A stretch of DNA of 64,000 nt from Dromiciops gliroides (Eukaryota > Chordata > Mammalia > Microbiotheria > Microbiotheriidae). The first letter of the stretch is position 1; every line of letters begins with the position of its first letter. Made by a program: the position numbers and the translations under genes. A model generated the notes under the pieces. The model did not search any database. It was not told where the DNA came from and saw only the letters and a program-made list of their open reading frames with translations. Shown in pieces: positions 23,616-35,635 of this stretch. The stretch spans positions 93,540,827 through 93,604,826 of the forward strand of contig NC_057861.1 of assembly GCF_019393635.1 (NCBI RefSeq). Reading direction: 5' to 3'.

Positions 23616-24180
23616 GTTCATTCCTTCCTTCTTGATGAAGTACACAAAACCTGACAAACAGAAGAAGCTTCTCTCCATTTTGTTTTTTCCTTTCAACAAA
23701 CTAAAGTCTATAGGTTGCATGCATTTTTGCTCTTCAAAGTCATTCCCAATTCAGTCAAAAAATCTAAAACTAAAGAAAAGTAGGTGTGTGAATGGATACT
23801 GTTGTAACCCAGGGTTTGTCTTAAATCTCTAAAGAAGGCAGACACTGATTCTTTTCAAAAAATTAACTGGTACAACAGTCAGCAATATGGAGAACAAGTT
23901 AAAAAATGAAAATAAAAGAGGCAGTCATGGCAGGAAACAGTAACAGTAGAAAGTACTACCAGGAACAAAAAAGAATTCTATAGAGCTTCAAGGAAACACT
24001 CCTTCCAAGAGTGTTAGATAAGTCAAGGGTCTTTTTATCCAATCACAATGGTCAGGGAACTACCAGGATCAACAGACGAAACACTACAGCTGTATAGACC
24101 AAGTATGAACTTGAGCTAAATGTCAGCTTTCTACTCTTGGTCTTGAATTAGAAAATTCTATTGATCTAGAACAGTGCTTC

Positions 24181-24617
24181 TTTTTTATTTCCTTCTTTTT
24201 TCCATAAAAGTATTTTATTATTTTCCAGTTACATGTGGGGATACTTTTCAACATTTGTTTTTATGATTTCTAGTTTCAAATTTTTCTCCCTCCCTCCCCT
24301 TCCCCCTCCTCAAGACAGCACGCAATCCGATATAAGTTATATATGTAAAATCACATTAAACACATTTCTGCATCAGTCGTGCTGTGAAAGAAGAATCAGA
24401 GCAAAAAGGAAAAATCTCAAAAAAGAAAAACAAACAAACGAAAAACCCCAGAAACAGCATGGTTCAATCTGCATCCAGATTATACAGTTCCTTTTCTCTG
24501 GATTTGGAGAACATTTTCCATCATGAGTCCTTTGGAACTATCTTAGACCATTGTATTGCTGAGAAGAGTCAAGTCTATCACAGTTGATCAACAAATAATG
24601 TTGTTGATACTGTGTAC
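24181..24617 (-). mobile_element. 5'-truncated L1 3' end
   Basis: Minus-strand L1 3' UTR from ATTTTCCAGTTACATGTGG through GTCCTTTGGAACTATCTTAG to TTGATACTGTGTACA. It parallels the 3' end of the L1 at 39932-42576. About 437 bp survive. Confidence 0.9.
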
Positions 24618-24625
24618 ATTTAGAA

Positions 24626-24798
24626 AAGGGCTTCTTAGTCTTTTTCCATTCATGACCCCTTTTAGCCTGAGAAATTTTAATGCGACCCCCATATATGTAG
24701 GTATACATGACCTTTTACTGTTGCCAAATTTTTTGCAACCCCCACATTCAGTTATGGAACCCCATATGGGATATCAACCCACAGTTTAAGAAGCCAGG
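24626..24798. mobile_element. Short non-autonomous hAT-type DNA transposon
   Basis: Inverted ends AAGGGCTTCTTAG and TTTAAGAAGCCAGG enclose 173 bp rich in GACCCC motifs. Flanks ATTTAGAA and ATCTAGAA form an 8-bp target duplication with one mismatch, the hAT signature. It lies just past the truncation point of the L1 fragment. Confidence 0.75.
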
Positions 24799-24799
24799 A

Positions 24800-25955
24800 T
24801 CTAGAAGAGAATAGGATTTCAAAACAAAACATGAATTTTTAAAACATTCTTTCACTTTATTGGGTTTTAGTGTTGGACTTGTGGATTATTTCCATTTTGT
24901 TTTATTTTGTGCATATATATGTTTTCTTTTCCATGATCCTATCAGAAAGCATGGTTGTATCTCAAAGAATTTTTTTTCATTTAATTCTCCATGTCGAAGC
25001 TATCATGGATCTTGAAAATCTTGTGGTTATAGGCCTCCATGACTAGCATCTCGCTGCTGTTAAAATATTTGTGATAGATTTAATGAACTCTTCCTCCATC
25101 TGCTACTTGGTTTTCCCACTAAATGAATGTTAGTTTCAGGGAGTACTTGTCATAAAATTGTTTAAGGATGGAAGTGGTCTGCCAAATGTTATTAAGGGTC
25201 CATTGCAGATGGATCTTTTCTATGTGCTTTGAGAAAGATACTTTTCCTATCATAATGAAACAGGATGTGACAAAGAAGGCAAGGGCCCTTGGACACAGAA
25301 AAATTCAGGTAATCTAAGATCAAAGCCATAACAAAAAAGAAAGAAGAGATAATATAGTTGAGAAAGCAGTCATTAGTCAAATCAAAATTCTCCATGAAAT
25401 TTTAATTTTGCAGAAATACATTTTTGGCAGAATCACCTATATACTTTTTCACTGATAATCTATCCCAAAAGGCAGGATTTGTGGGTTTCTAATTCTCAAG
25501 CTTTCACTTCTTCCAACAACCAGGACTTGATGCTTCTGAGTTGATGCATGGGCTAATATAGCAGGGCTAATATCCCAGGTACAATTGCTATGACCACCAT
25601 TTTGTCTGCCTCATTCTCCTCTCAGTCTAATCCCCCTCCCAGGTTCTGCGCTTCAAATATTTAGACAACCATAATGATCCCAAATTTACTCTTATCTAGG
25701 CTAACCATTACTTATTCCTTTGACTGATGAATAATAATGGAAATTATTAATATTTTTACCATCTCCATCACCAGGATGTTGAGAAGAAAATATTTTGTAA
25801 ATCTTTATTTGGTAAATAAATGTAGGCTTTTATTATTATTAGTTGTTTTATCTTGAGCAAGAGTAGAATGCTTTTACTATTTACCACATAGGAATGTTAT
25901 GACAAAGGTTCTTCTCAAACCTTTATAAGGTCAATATTATTATTGTTATTATTTG
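24800..25955. other. No recognised gene; possible decayed coding remnant
   Basis: On the minus strand near 24990-25400 a few open stretches read as ordinary protein-like sequence (for example LVMEAYNHKIFKIHDSFDME) across frame changes, which might be a processed pseudogene I cannot identify. The rest is AT-rich without recognised repeats. Confidence 0.25.
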
Positions 25956-25959
25956 CTGT

Positions 25960-26110
25960 CATACATTCAATTCAATCATTCAAGAGGTAGTTATTAAACA
26001 CCTGCCATGTGCCAGGAACTTTGCCAAGTACTGGTAATACAAAGTAGAGAAAGAAAGACAGCATTTACCCTCAAGGAACTTTGAGTCTAATGGGGAAGAT
26101 AAGACACAAA
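25960..26110 (-). repeat. L2 LINE 3' end
   Basis: On the minus strand it reads as the L2 end: AAGTTCCTTGAGGGTAAATG and TTCCTGGCACATGGCAGGTG. Confidence 0.65.
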
Positions 26111-27635
26111 AAGAAGTTTGAAAGTGGGAGAAAAGAAAGCAAGCTTGCAGAGGTTTTAGAATCCAGTTAGAGGAGAAAAAGTAGAGGTGGTGATTATATT
26201 TCTGAAAGGAATTCAGAATCCTCTACCTCTTTAGTAAAATTGCATTAGATTTTTTTATCTATTTCTTCTCACAACACCCCAACCATAACAAATCAAGTCA
26301 CATTTGATGGTTGCTGAAATCTTTTCCGACTTCCCTTTTATGAGTTGTACTCTGGTGGAATTTAGATCTTGAATCTCAGCCAACTTGGCCAATGCTTTCC
26401 AAAAGTCATAGGCAGATACCCCTACCAAGGATTCTGAAACATTAATAGGGCTCCCTTCCAATGTGCAGAAACTAATTTTAAAAGTTTTTCCTTATCTTAG
26501 TTGCAACAGATTCTGCATCAGGCACATGTAAGGAATACATACAGTAGATTGCATGCCATCTCCCTAATATTAATGTGGGCTTCCTTTATACTCCTCCAAA
26601 GGGACAGTGGTTGTGAAGTAGGACAACAAAGTACCCTTATTGTATCTACTTCTGATGAAAGAGTTCTGAGGAAAAAGACAGACAAAGCCAGGGTCATCAG
26701 TCCAAACTTTATTAGGTGATTTACTTATACAAATCCTAGTAATGGCACCTTGCAAGGGACTGTAAGCACTGGGAGTATAGGTATGTACAGGGTCTTTGTC
26801 CTTAAGCTGTTTATGTGTTTTACTAAAATTGTTTAAGGAGGGAGTGGATTGAAACATGCAGGATGTAGCTGAAGTAACAGGATGTGTAAATGTTCAACCA
26901 AGATGGCTACTAGTCACACATCATTTTTAACCTAGCAAGAATATTTATTACTCCTAACTACCACCATAATCCATTTAACCCACAAGACTCCTAACTGCAA
27001 TTATGGTCTGTTTAACTAACAAAGGAGGTACCTGGTACAGGGACCTCATGTTCCATGAAGTTCAAACCAAGCAGAAAGTGGAGAGTGAGCTGGAAGGTGC
27101 AGATCCCAGTCATCTATTTTTATTTTTATTTATTTCATTCTTATTACATTTTTCAATTAATGTTCTCCAAGGATAATATAAAATCATTCTATACTTATAT
27201 ATTTATGCTTTGTGAATTATTTTACAGGTGGATAAATTTAGCACTTTTTACAACTGAATAAACATATTAGGTTATGTGTTTATTTTTTGTAGACTCAGTG
27301 AAATCATCTTTAGGACAAACCCAATAGCAGATAACAGTAATGATATGTAACTCATACTATTCCCACATAATTTTAATTTTATCCACTGGGTTTATATATA
27401 TTGACATCTTTTCTTTCCATGTAGTTTTGAAATTATGAATATCTGGTATGGAAACACTAACTAAAATGTTCTTAAATATTTATGATTCATTGTTATTTCT
27501 GAATATTTGTGGGTAGCAGTATTATCTATAATAATATTCCATTTCTATTTCAGTTTACATTTTGGATTTTAAAGGATATTTTAGGGTTTTCATTTATGAT
27601 ATTAGTACTTCTTTTCTATTAGTTTATATAGAATA
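26110..27635. other. No recognised gene
   Basis: AT-rich. The minus-strand frame at 26255-26461 (68 residues) has no known domain. The block at 26720-27060 has LTR-like composition but no boundaries I can define. Confidence 0.3.
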
Positions 27636-27639
27636 CCAA

Positions 27640-29300
27640 CTTTCTGGCATATAATTCTTCCTGTCTGCTTTTGACTTTCTAGATTTAATTTTTTTCCACC
27701 CATAATAAATAATCTACTGCATAGTTGCCTACCACTTCTTTGCAAAATTTAAATCAATCAATTCTTTCTGAAATTTCCAGTGGCAGTGACTTGATCATGA
27801 ATCTGTCATAAACTTCTCCATTTCCATAAACACATCTGAATGACTCAGCTCTTTATTTCCTTTGTTGACATATTGTTATTATTAGTGTTCATGTGGTTGT
27901 TACCCATGTAGTACTTTTTGATTATGCTTACAGGTCCCAGTCATTCATAGGCTTCAAATGGAAATAAAATACCTTTGGTTACATTTGAAATATACCTTGT
28001 CAGCCATTTGTTCCAAATCTTGTCTATATGTTTTTGACATCTCTATTGCCTATTCTGAGTATATCTGTCAATATTCTTTCTCCTTTTAAATGAGTTAATT
28101 CTTTCTATAGTTGCTTTTGGGACATGAGCCCCATGTTTTATTAAAAATTTCTCAGGTTTTCTTGGGTTACTTCTAGCTATGTTCTTACCTATTTTATTAT
28201 CTATTTTACTGTTTTAAAAGAATGACAAAAAGAAAGGCTCCATTGAAACAGGGATTGTATATATGTTTTCCTCAGTTAGTTTTGACTTCAGGATGCTTTT
28301 TGGTTTCCTAACACACATGGCTTCAGCTTCCTCCTTGATAGCTTTTTGTTCTCTGTGTTGCTTTCCTAGAGAAAACTAAGATATTTGTAATTAAGGCTGT
28401 ATCTATTAGTCAATTTGACCTCCAGATTTAAACTCAAGGAATTTATTCTGTATTTTTTCTTTGTATACATTAAACATTTATCACTTACTGAATTCAAATG
28501 ACATTTTAATATCAGTAGAGTAAGTTTCCATGAGATGAAGTAGCTGCTTAAAGCAGTTTGCATTGGGGCCATATACATTGATGTGATTCATGTACAATAA
28601 GAGATTAATATAGTGTTTGGGTATGATTCATTTGGACATGAAAACCATACTCACAACTATTTAAAAGCTATGATAATAGATTTAAAAATCTCAGCTTTAT
28701 ATCAGTTCCTCTTGAAATTACTCTATTAGTGACGCATTTTAAGGAGAGAACAGTTTTCTTCATGAACTTCAAATGATCTAGCATTCTCACTATGCTTCTA
28801 TCTATTTTGTATTTTTGTTATTCAAGATTAATTAAGTTATGAGTGTGGAACTGAGACTAAGACAGTGATAGTCAATAAAGATGATGTGAACATTAAAATG
28901 CTCTTGTTTTATGCAAAAACTAATTCGATAATGAATTGTTCTTTATACTCCTCAAATTTTTTGATCCATCTTTTTTTGTTCCTCATACAATCTTTTTTGT
29001 TCATCTTTTCATAGATTTTTTTTAGAGCTACAAACTATGAATCCTTTATACATAAGCACATAGGCATGTACATAAGCACATAATTGGCCTATGTTTGGAT
29101 GGGTTACTGGTAGTATTCTGTTTTGGTAATATATTGAAGTCATGCCTTCTGCTAAGAAAGATGGGACCAGCCTTGCATCACAGAGAAAGCAGACAATATG
29201 GTTTCCTAGCAGTTCATGTGCAACTTTGAAACATTTGAGTCCATAATTATATATCTTTTCCAGATTCCTTTATTTTCATTTTTTTCAAACTAGAGTTTCA
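27640..29300 (-). mobile_element. R4/Dong-like LINE remnant
   Basis: The minus strand carries scrambled but recognisable R4/Dong reverse transcriptase order. An N-terminal RT piece (AEGMTSI) lies near 29150 and an FIDY segment near 28885. At 28600-28400 a palm block reads LLLYMNHINVYGPNANCF then LLHLMETYSTDIKMSF, where the active-site YMDD has become YMNH. Post-RT sequence (about 28360-28200; KAIKEEAEAM) follows and ends near IERINSFKRRKN. Stops and frameshifts are frequent. This is an ancient lineage, rare in mammals. Confidence 0.65.
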
Positions 29301-29324
29301 GTCAGTTCTGTTGATGTCAGTCTG

Positions 29325-29465
29325 TTATTAAGCATTTATTAAGCACCTACTATGTGCAAGGCACTTTGCTAAGTATTGGGGACACAAAGGCAAAAGACAG
29401 TCCCTCCCCTCAAGGAGCTTACAATCTAAGAGGGTGAGGGGGAAGACAACTCATAAATAACCTCA
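29325..29465 (-). repeat. L2 LINE 3' end
   Basis: Minus-strand L2 terminus: TTAGATTGTAAGCTCCTTGA, GCACATAGTAGGTGCTTAA. Well preserved. Confidence 0.8.
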
Positions 29466-29469
29466 TATT

Positions 29470-30249
29470 GCTACATAAACTTACATGAACATTTTTTTCA
29501 AGTTTGACCCACTTGAGCTTTCTTTGGGTTTTACTTATTTTGACTATACAAACGACCAGAAATTTACCATGTTCTTCCTCAGATGTTCTTTATCTCCTCT
29601 ACTTTATTTGTTCCTCAAGCTTCTTTAGAGCATAGTTTTTGCTCAATATCAGTTTATTTATTTTATGCTTTGCTTCGATTAATTACATCACTTTAACATC
29701 TAGGTTTTAGTTTTTAGTTGCTGATAAAAAGTATCAAGAATTTTTGGGTAACTTTTTTTTCTGGATTCTATTCAATATGTTCTTTTTTAAATCTTTAATC
29801 ATGTGACACAGATTTTAAGTTTTCTACTTTGTTTCTTGCTAGATTTTGGTGTAATCTGCTAATATGTTATATATTTGTAATTAAATGTCATAGCAAATAA
29901 TCAACTATAAAAAATACTGATCAGCTTCACATAGAAGTGAATGGAATTCTTTTGTGTTTGTGTACCACAAAAAGGAGAAAAAATACATTAGAACAAATCA
30001 GAAATATTAATAACCCATCTCCTAGAAATGCTTTGGTTCATATGATGCTGACTAAGATGACATACCAAAATATTAATGAAATAAACTGAAGACCTGAACT
30101 TTTTTTATTTGTTGATTGAAGCCAAGGTTCATACAGTGTGTCTGACTGAGGCTGATTGGACCAATATGAGCTTGGAAGACCCTACTACAAGTCAGGCACA
30201 AATAGACTATATGAACATTTGGAGTGGAGATGCCTCTAAATTTGCACAT
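29470..30249. other. No recognised feature
   Basis: AT-rich sequence without a recognised gene or repeat. Confidence 0.4.
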
Positions 30250-30263
30250 TACACATTTCTTTT

Positions 30264-30393
30264 TTTCTTTTTTTCCTTTTTTTGCCCAGGGTCACAAAAC
30301 TAGTAAGTGTCAAGTGTCTGAGGCCAGATTTGAACTTAGGGCCTCCTGAATCCAGGGCTAGTGCTCTATCCATTGTGTCACCAAGCTGCCTCA
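30264..30393 (-). mobile_element. Short tRNA-derived marsupial SINE
   Basis: Minus-strand copy flanked by a perfect target duplication TACACATTTCTTTT at 30250-30263 and 30394-30407. Confidence 0.95.
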
Positions 30394-30419
30394 TACACAT
30401 TTCTTTTGAGCAACTGTAA

Positions 30420-31080
30420 TTCTATTGTGCCAGGTGGTCTTTTAACAGTATTTCCTATGTCAAGCAATGATTCCAAAGTTCTTCAGGGAGACCTTGAGAA
30501 TTTCCTTGTATCATATCTTCTAACCTCTGTGTAAGCACTTGCCTTGTGTGAGTTCTCTGTAAAATAGACTTTTAGGCATTCAAACACAGTGGCTAGTCCA
30601 TTGGAGTTGTGCTTTCTGCAGTAGAGTTTGAATGCTTGTCAGTGAAGCTTGAGAAAGGACCTCATTGTTCAGTACCTTATCTTGCCAGGGGATGTTCAGA
30701 ATCTTCCTAAGACAATTCAAATGAAAGCGATTCACTTTCCTGGCATGGCATTGTTGTACTGTCCAGGTTTCACAGGCATACAACAATAAAAACAGCATGA
30801 CTCTATAGATTGCACAACTCTTAAGACCTTCAGTTTGGGAGGCAATGTAATAGTTCTTCTTTCCCACATATTCTTTCAGAATCTCCCAATCACTGAGCTA
30901 ACTCTGGTAATGTATGCATCAACCTCATGATTTACGTGGACATCCCTGGAAGGTATGCTGTCAAGGTAAGTGAATTTATCCACAGCATTCAAACTTTCTC
31001 CATTTCCTATAATTGATGGTTTCATGTATACATGGTGCAATGCTAGCTGGGGGAGAAATTGTGTAATTGTATTTCCTTGG
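30420..31080 (-). mobile_element. RTE-like LINE fragment
   Basis: The minus-strand frame at 30867-30580 contains LLLYACETWTVQQCHARKVN, RFHLNCLRKILNIPWQDK and LLQKAQLQWTSH. This post-RT signature corresponds to the YGSETW...LGISW...LGH block of the element at 16378-18107 but is clearly a different subfamily. Further decayed RT sequence lies upstream to about 31080. Confidence 0.75.
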
Positions 31081-31307
31081 TGTTGTTAGGCCAAAATTAG
31101 CGCAAGCAGCAGAAAATCAATCTATTGAGTACACAATAAATGAATAAAAGGTTTTGTTACACACCAGTACTACATATATCATAACAAAATTGGAAAAACA
31201 TATAAGCAAGAGCTTCATACTATTTTTTAAGAATATTTTCAGCTCTAAGTTATACAACACTGTATTACAGATCAACATAGAGAAATCTTAACAAATAAGT
31301 TCATTCT

Positions 31308-31462
31308 GAGGGCAGCTAGGTGGCACAGTGGATAAAGCAATGGCACTGAATTCAGGAGGACCTGAGTTCAAATCCAGCCTCAGACACTTGACACTTACTA
31401 GCTGTGTGACCCTGGGCAAGTCACTTAACCCTCATTGACCCCCCCCCCCTCCAAAAAAAAAG
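31308..31462 (+). mobile_element. Short tRNA-derived marsupial SINE
   Basis: Near-consensus copy with a perfect 15-bp target duplication AAATAAGTTCATTCT (31293-31307 and 31463-31477) and a C run followed by an A tail. Probably recent. Confidence 0.95.
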
Positions 31463-31477
31463 AAATAAGTTCATTCT

Positions 31478-34400
31478 TAAACTTTGATTGGTGAAACATA
31501 ATAGTAATGGTGGTTCTAATCAAGACTGGCCTTCAATCTACTTCCTTCCTTTCTGTTTTTTTTTTTTTTATAGGAATAGTTATGTTACTCTGCTTGGGGT
31601 GTTACACTAACCATTGGTACTTCCAGAGTCCAATTAGTTGGTTTTTCAGGGTTCCTGCCAGGCCTTCACAGGTACCATAGAGATCTCAGGGGACATAGAA
31701 TTTCCTTTGTAGATTATTAATCTGATTGAAATTCTTTTACTTTGCTGTTGTCCTTTCTCCTCATACCACATGGATGATAGCTTGAGCTTTGAGGGAATCT
31801 AGTTATTTAATAAGCAAAATTATTTATTAAACAATAATATATTTCATAATATGCTAAAACAAAATATTAAAGCATTATCGATGATGGTGGTGGTGATAAT
31901 GATTATTTTGTTTTGCCATTTTTATTTTGGCATAAATGAATTTATTACAGAAACTAGGGGATAGCAGTATCAAAGAATAGCTTTTAAAAATACATTAATA
32001 TTTGAAAATATTGCTCATGAGTATACATGCAAATTGGATTTGAGTTCAGAGCCCCAAAACAAATAAATTATTTTTTTCACCTTGAATTCTTAAGGTGCTT
32101 TATGCTGTTCAAATCGCATATGGTATGCATTATTCCATGTCAACAGAATTTTTTTCTTTCATGGATTTATAGCCTTAAAGATGAACATAACAAAAGAAAA
32201 CAAATGCTGCAATGGGGTAGGCCTTTTGTCTATCTAGCTTAATGTTCATTTTCTGACAGGGGTGATAAGGAGGTATGCTGTGGGAAAGGATTCTTGACCT
32301 CCTGATTACCATCTTCAAAGGTTAGAGAGGTATACCCCTCCTCCCCAAAACCTAGCCCCACCCCTAGACAGCCCCAACTTCTTTTTTTCTCAGGTAGCAA
32401 GAGCAGCTTTTAAGCCTGGGCTTTGTCATGGCAGTCTCTGCAACTTTTTCCTCTCCTCCCCACTCCATCTCCATTCCAGAGGATATATTTGTCTTACTTC
32501 AAAAATACCCAAACTTCGTTGCTATCAGGCAGAAGAGAACGCACAAGAGTTCAGCTGATTTGCCATCTAGTTCTTTCTGAGGCTGGTCCAGTTCAGATCT
32601 GGCTTGCCAAGCAACGGCAATAACCTCCTACTGCTAGTGGTCCGGTTTACCACCGCTTCCTCACCCCCTGCTGCATTCAATCAGTACCTTTCTCTCCTGC
32701 AGAAGAAAGATGCTCTGTATGGCCCCATTATAGCTGGGGCTGGGGCAAAAATTCAATGAACTTCATACCTGTGCTCCACATAATTGGCCCAAAGAAATTG
32801 TATGAGCTTTGAAAGGGCTACAAAGAAACTTGGGCAATTTTAGGCTGTGTTGAGAGATTTGGGGCTTGGATAATTTAATAAAGTGCTTGGAAGTAATGCA
32901 GAAATTCAAAGATGCTTTTGGCTCACTGCTTTTTTTTATCCCTCCTTCCCCCCAATACCAATAATACATTTAAACTGTTGAATTTGCCTCAGGAAAATAG
33001 CAGTGATATTCTCATTAGCTTATTTTCCTACCCAAGGAGTTCTCTGGGTGGATATCATGGAATGTCTTTTCCCCAGAGCCCTGAGGAAAATTTAAATAAA
33101 ATGGCTCCCTTTATTATAAATCTCCATTGAGCATCCAATTTGGCAAGATGTCAGCTGACCCCAGTTTTGATTTAAGATTGTGTGTTTTCAAGTTTGCATT
33201 CCTGGATGTCTCCTGACACATCATTTCCATTCCTTTCTTTCTGAGTTGGTTTTTGTGAGAGAAAAAGAGGCAGAGACAGAAGGAAGACACAGCAGGAGCC
33301 TCACGGCTCCTTATTACTAAACAAAGTCCCCAGAAAATCTTTTCACATTTGTCAACTGTAACTGAAAAGGGGAGGGGAGGGAAGTGTTGATAGGAAGAAA
33401 GAAAAGAGGATTTGGGAGATAGAATAAGGAAAGGAAACAAAAATTAACCCAAGCTCCTTTTGCTTATGTAGGTCAGGGATATCTCTAGAGGACTGGGTCA
33501 ATGCATTACATTTTTATTTCAAATAGAAAGTACATTTTGCCATTCTTTTTATGGTATTTTTTTCCTGACCAATTATATTGTAAATAACCATCTTTTCTAC
33601 TTCATTAACAACACACTGGGATATGAGAGTTTTTATTGTTCAGACTTACTAATTTGGATCACAGTTTATGTTGCTCTCTGAGCTCAGAGCAGTAAGGCAG
33701 AGCATGGTCTACTAGTTACAGAAGTACCATGGGACATGGATTTGCCAGTTTGACTCTAGAGCAGTCACTTAACCTTGATGATCTTGAAGCTAAGGCTTTG
33801 GCCATATGCAGCTGTCAACTCATCCAGTTTCCATTCAGACCACTGCTTTGGACCGACTAAATACATACTATGTGGATACATGACAGCTATCTTTGAATTT
33901 CTGAGGGTCTGTCATATAAAAGAAGGATTAAACTTCTGATTTGCTCCAGAGGGCAGAAATAAATTAACAGAAGTTTTAAAGTCAGATTTTTTTTGTGTAA
34001 CTGTAACACAAGTTAACATGGCCCCCATAACCTGAAGGCTAGGTTAGATTTTCTCTCTTCCCCTAAAATTCTCTAGTTCTCTTAGGAGGATAGGATTGCG
34101 GAAGGTCCAGGGTTTCTGCAAAAGGTTCCAAGCCCCACCAATGGTGTTCCCTCAATCGTAGGAGTGATTCTCTTGTACCCCATTGAGAAATAATATCTTT
34201 AACCAGTGAGGTGGGTGGGAATGAGGGCTACTTTCTTCATTACCTGTACACAAGAAAGCATATGTGTTTGCTTCCAACTCCAAGGAACATGATGCCCCTC
34301 CAAGTACAACCTGTTCACTCCAAATCTAATCATCATGGGGCTAACTTAGCTTTGGATACTAAACTTCTTCCCAACACCCTCAGTCTCCCTTACCCTCTGG

Positions 34401-34550
34401 TTGTAGGGATGAAGAACTCCTAAACTTCTTCCAAAGTGTTCCTTTATAGAGGGCAGCATTTGGACTTTCCAACTCATTCCAATTTCCATCTACAGCTCTG
34501 CTTGGTTTCAACTACATGGAATAAGATATCCCCTGCTATCTCCTGAACCT
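31478..34550. other. Repeat-poor interval
   Basis: About 3 kb in which I recognise almost no interspersed repeat, unusual for this window. It includes a GC-richer patch with CpGs (32340-32700) and a segment (32880-33430) of ordinary complexity. Open frames up to 108 codons show no domain. It could hold conserved non-coding sequence or an unrecognised exon. Confidence 0.35.
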
Positions 34551-34554
34551 ACTT

Positions 34555-34645
34555 TCCAGCTTCCTTTTTTGTGTTGTCTTCCCTCATTAGATTGCAAGCT
34601 CCTTGAAGGCAAGGACTGCTTTTCTCTTTCTTATTTGTATTGTTG
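34555..34645 (+). repeat. L2 LINE 3' end
   Basis: GATTGCAAGCTCCTTGAAGGC and AGGACTGCTTTTCTC match the L2 terminus. Confidence 0.65.
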
Positions 34646-34649
34646 GAAG

Positions 34650-34870
34650 GTATCACAGCAGCCAACTAGTCCAACTTCTATGTTAAGGATGAATCCATAT
34701 TTTAACAGAAATGTTAGGTGGCCATTTAGCCTCTACTAATATGGAACTCACGAATTACTCAATTTACCTAATGCTACACAAGGAATTAGGGTAGCTAATT
34801 CAATTGCTCCAATTACTAAAAAATGTTTTCTTTATATTGTATATGCTATTTATAAATTTAACCCCTAGGT
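34650..34870 (-). repeat. CR1/L3 LINE fragment
   Basis: Contains AACTAGTCCAACTTC and the later lists of short clauses typical of the antisense CR1/L3 3' end. Decayed. Confidence 0.35.
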
Positions 34871-35635
34871 GGCACTGCTAGCCACTGACTTGATCTTGCC
34901 AAAAAAGAGCATAGCCTGCAGGTGCTGTATACTCTTGTAAACTAGATCAGTCATTCTGACTTGTCCAGCTAGAAAGTAGGGTTACCATGTACAACATACC
35001 AAATCAGGATCATATTTGAGCACCCATACTTCTGGAAAACACATCTCTTCTTTGAATTTACTAGAATTCGCCAAGCCCTAGAACTGTGACCTTAGCATTA
35101 TGGATCCCATTCCTCATAGGAATAGAGAAAACAAAATTGTATACAGTGCATAATCTACCATGTACCTTCATGCCTTCTGATTCTTCCAGGCTATCTTAAG
35201 ACTATCCATATTTACAATGAAATCAAGAGTTCTGGGGAAACCATAGCTTGATTTATTTAGTTACCTAGGGCTACTTCTCCAGTGATCAAGAATTCAAGAA
35301 ACATCATATTTCCTAATTATGCTCAACATGCTTCCATAAGATTGCTATTAAATGAAGATTCAGGAGCTCTGGTTCTAGAGTATTTCCTTTGGAATAGGTT
35401 ATGGCTTCCATACTCAAGGTGAATTAAAGCCCTCATAGCTTGTATATTTCTGTTCTATATGTGCCACTATCAGAGACCACTGACTGAGCTCCATCCCCTA
35501 TGGAGGACTGGGAGTCCATACAACAGTAAAGAGAAACCCACTGCCAGCTTGAAATCCACCTTGGCATGTCTGACCTTTAAGCCTCTCAGTTCATGTTTCC
35601 AGAGTCTAAGATACATGTGTAATCTTGCTTGACAA
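34870..35635. other. No recognised feature
   Basis: Unassigned sequence without convincing frames. Confidence 0.4.

Noticed and set aside
24990..25400. A processed pseudogene of an identified gene
   Set aside because: Some protein-like stretches are visible on the minus strand, but I could not recognise a parent gene, so I give no identity.
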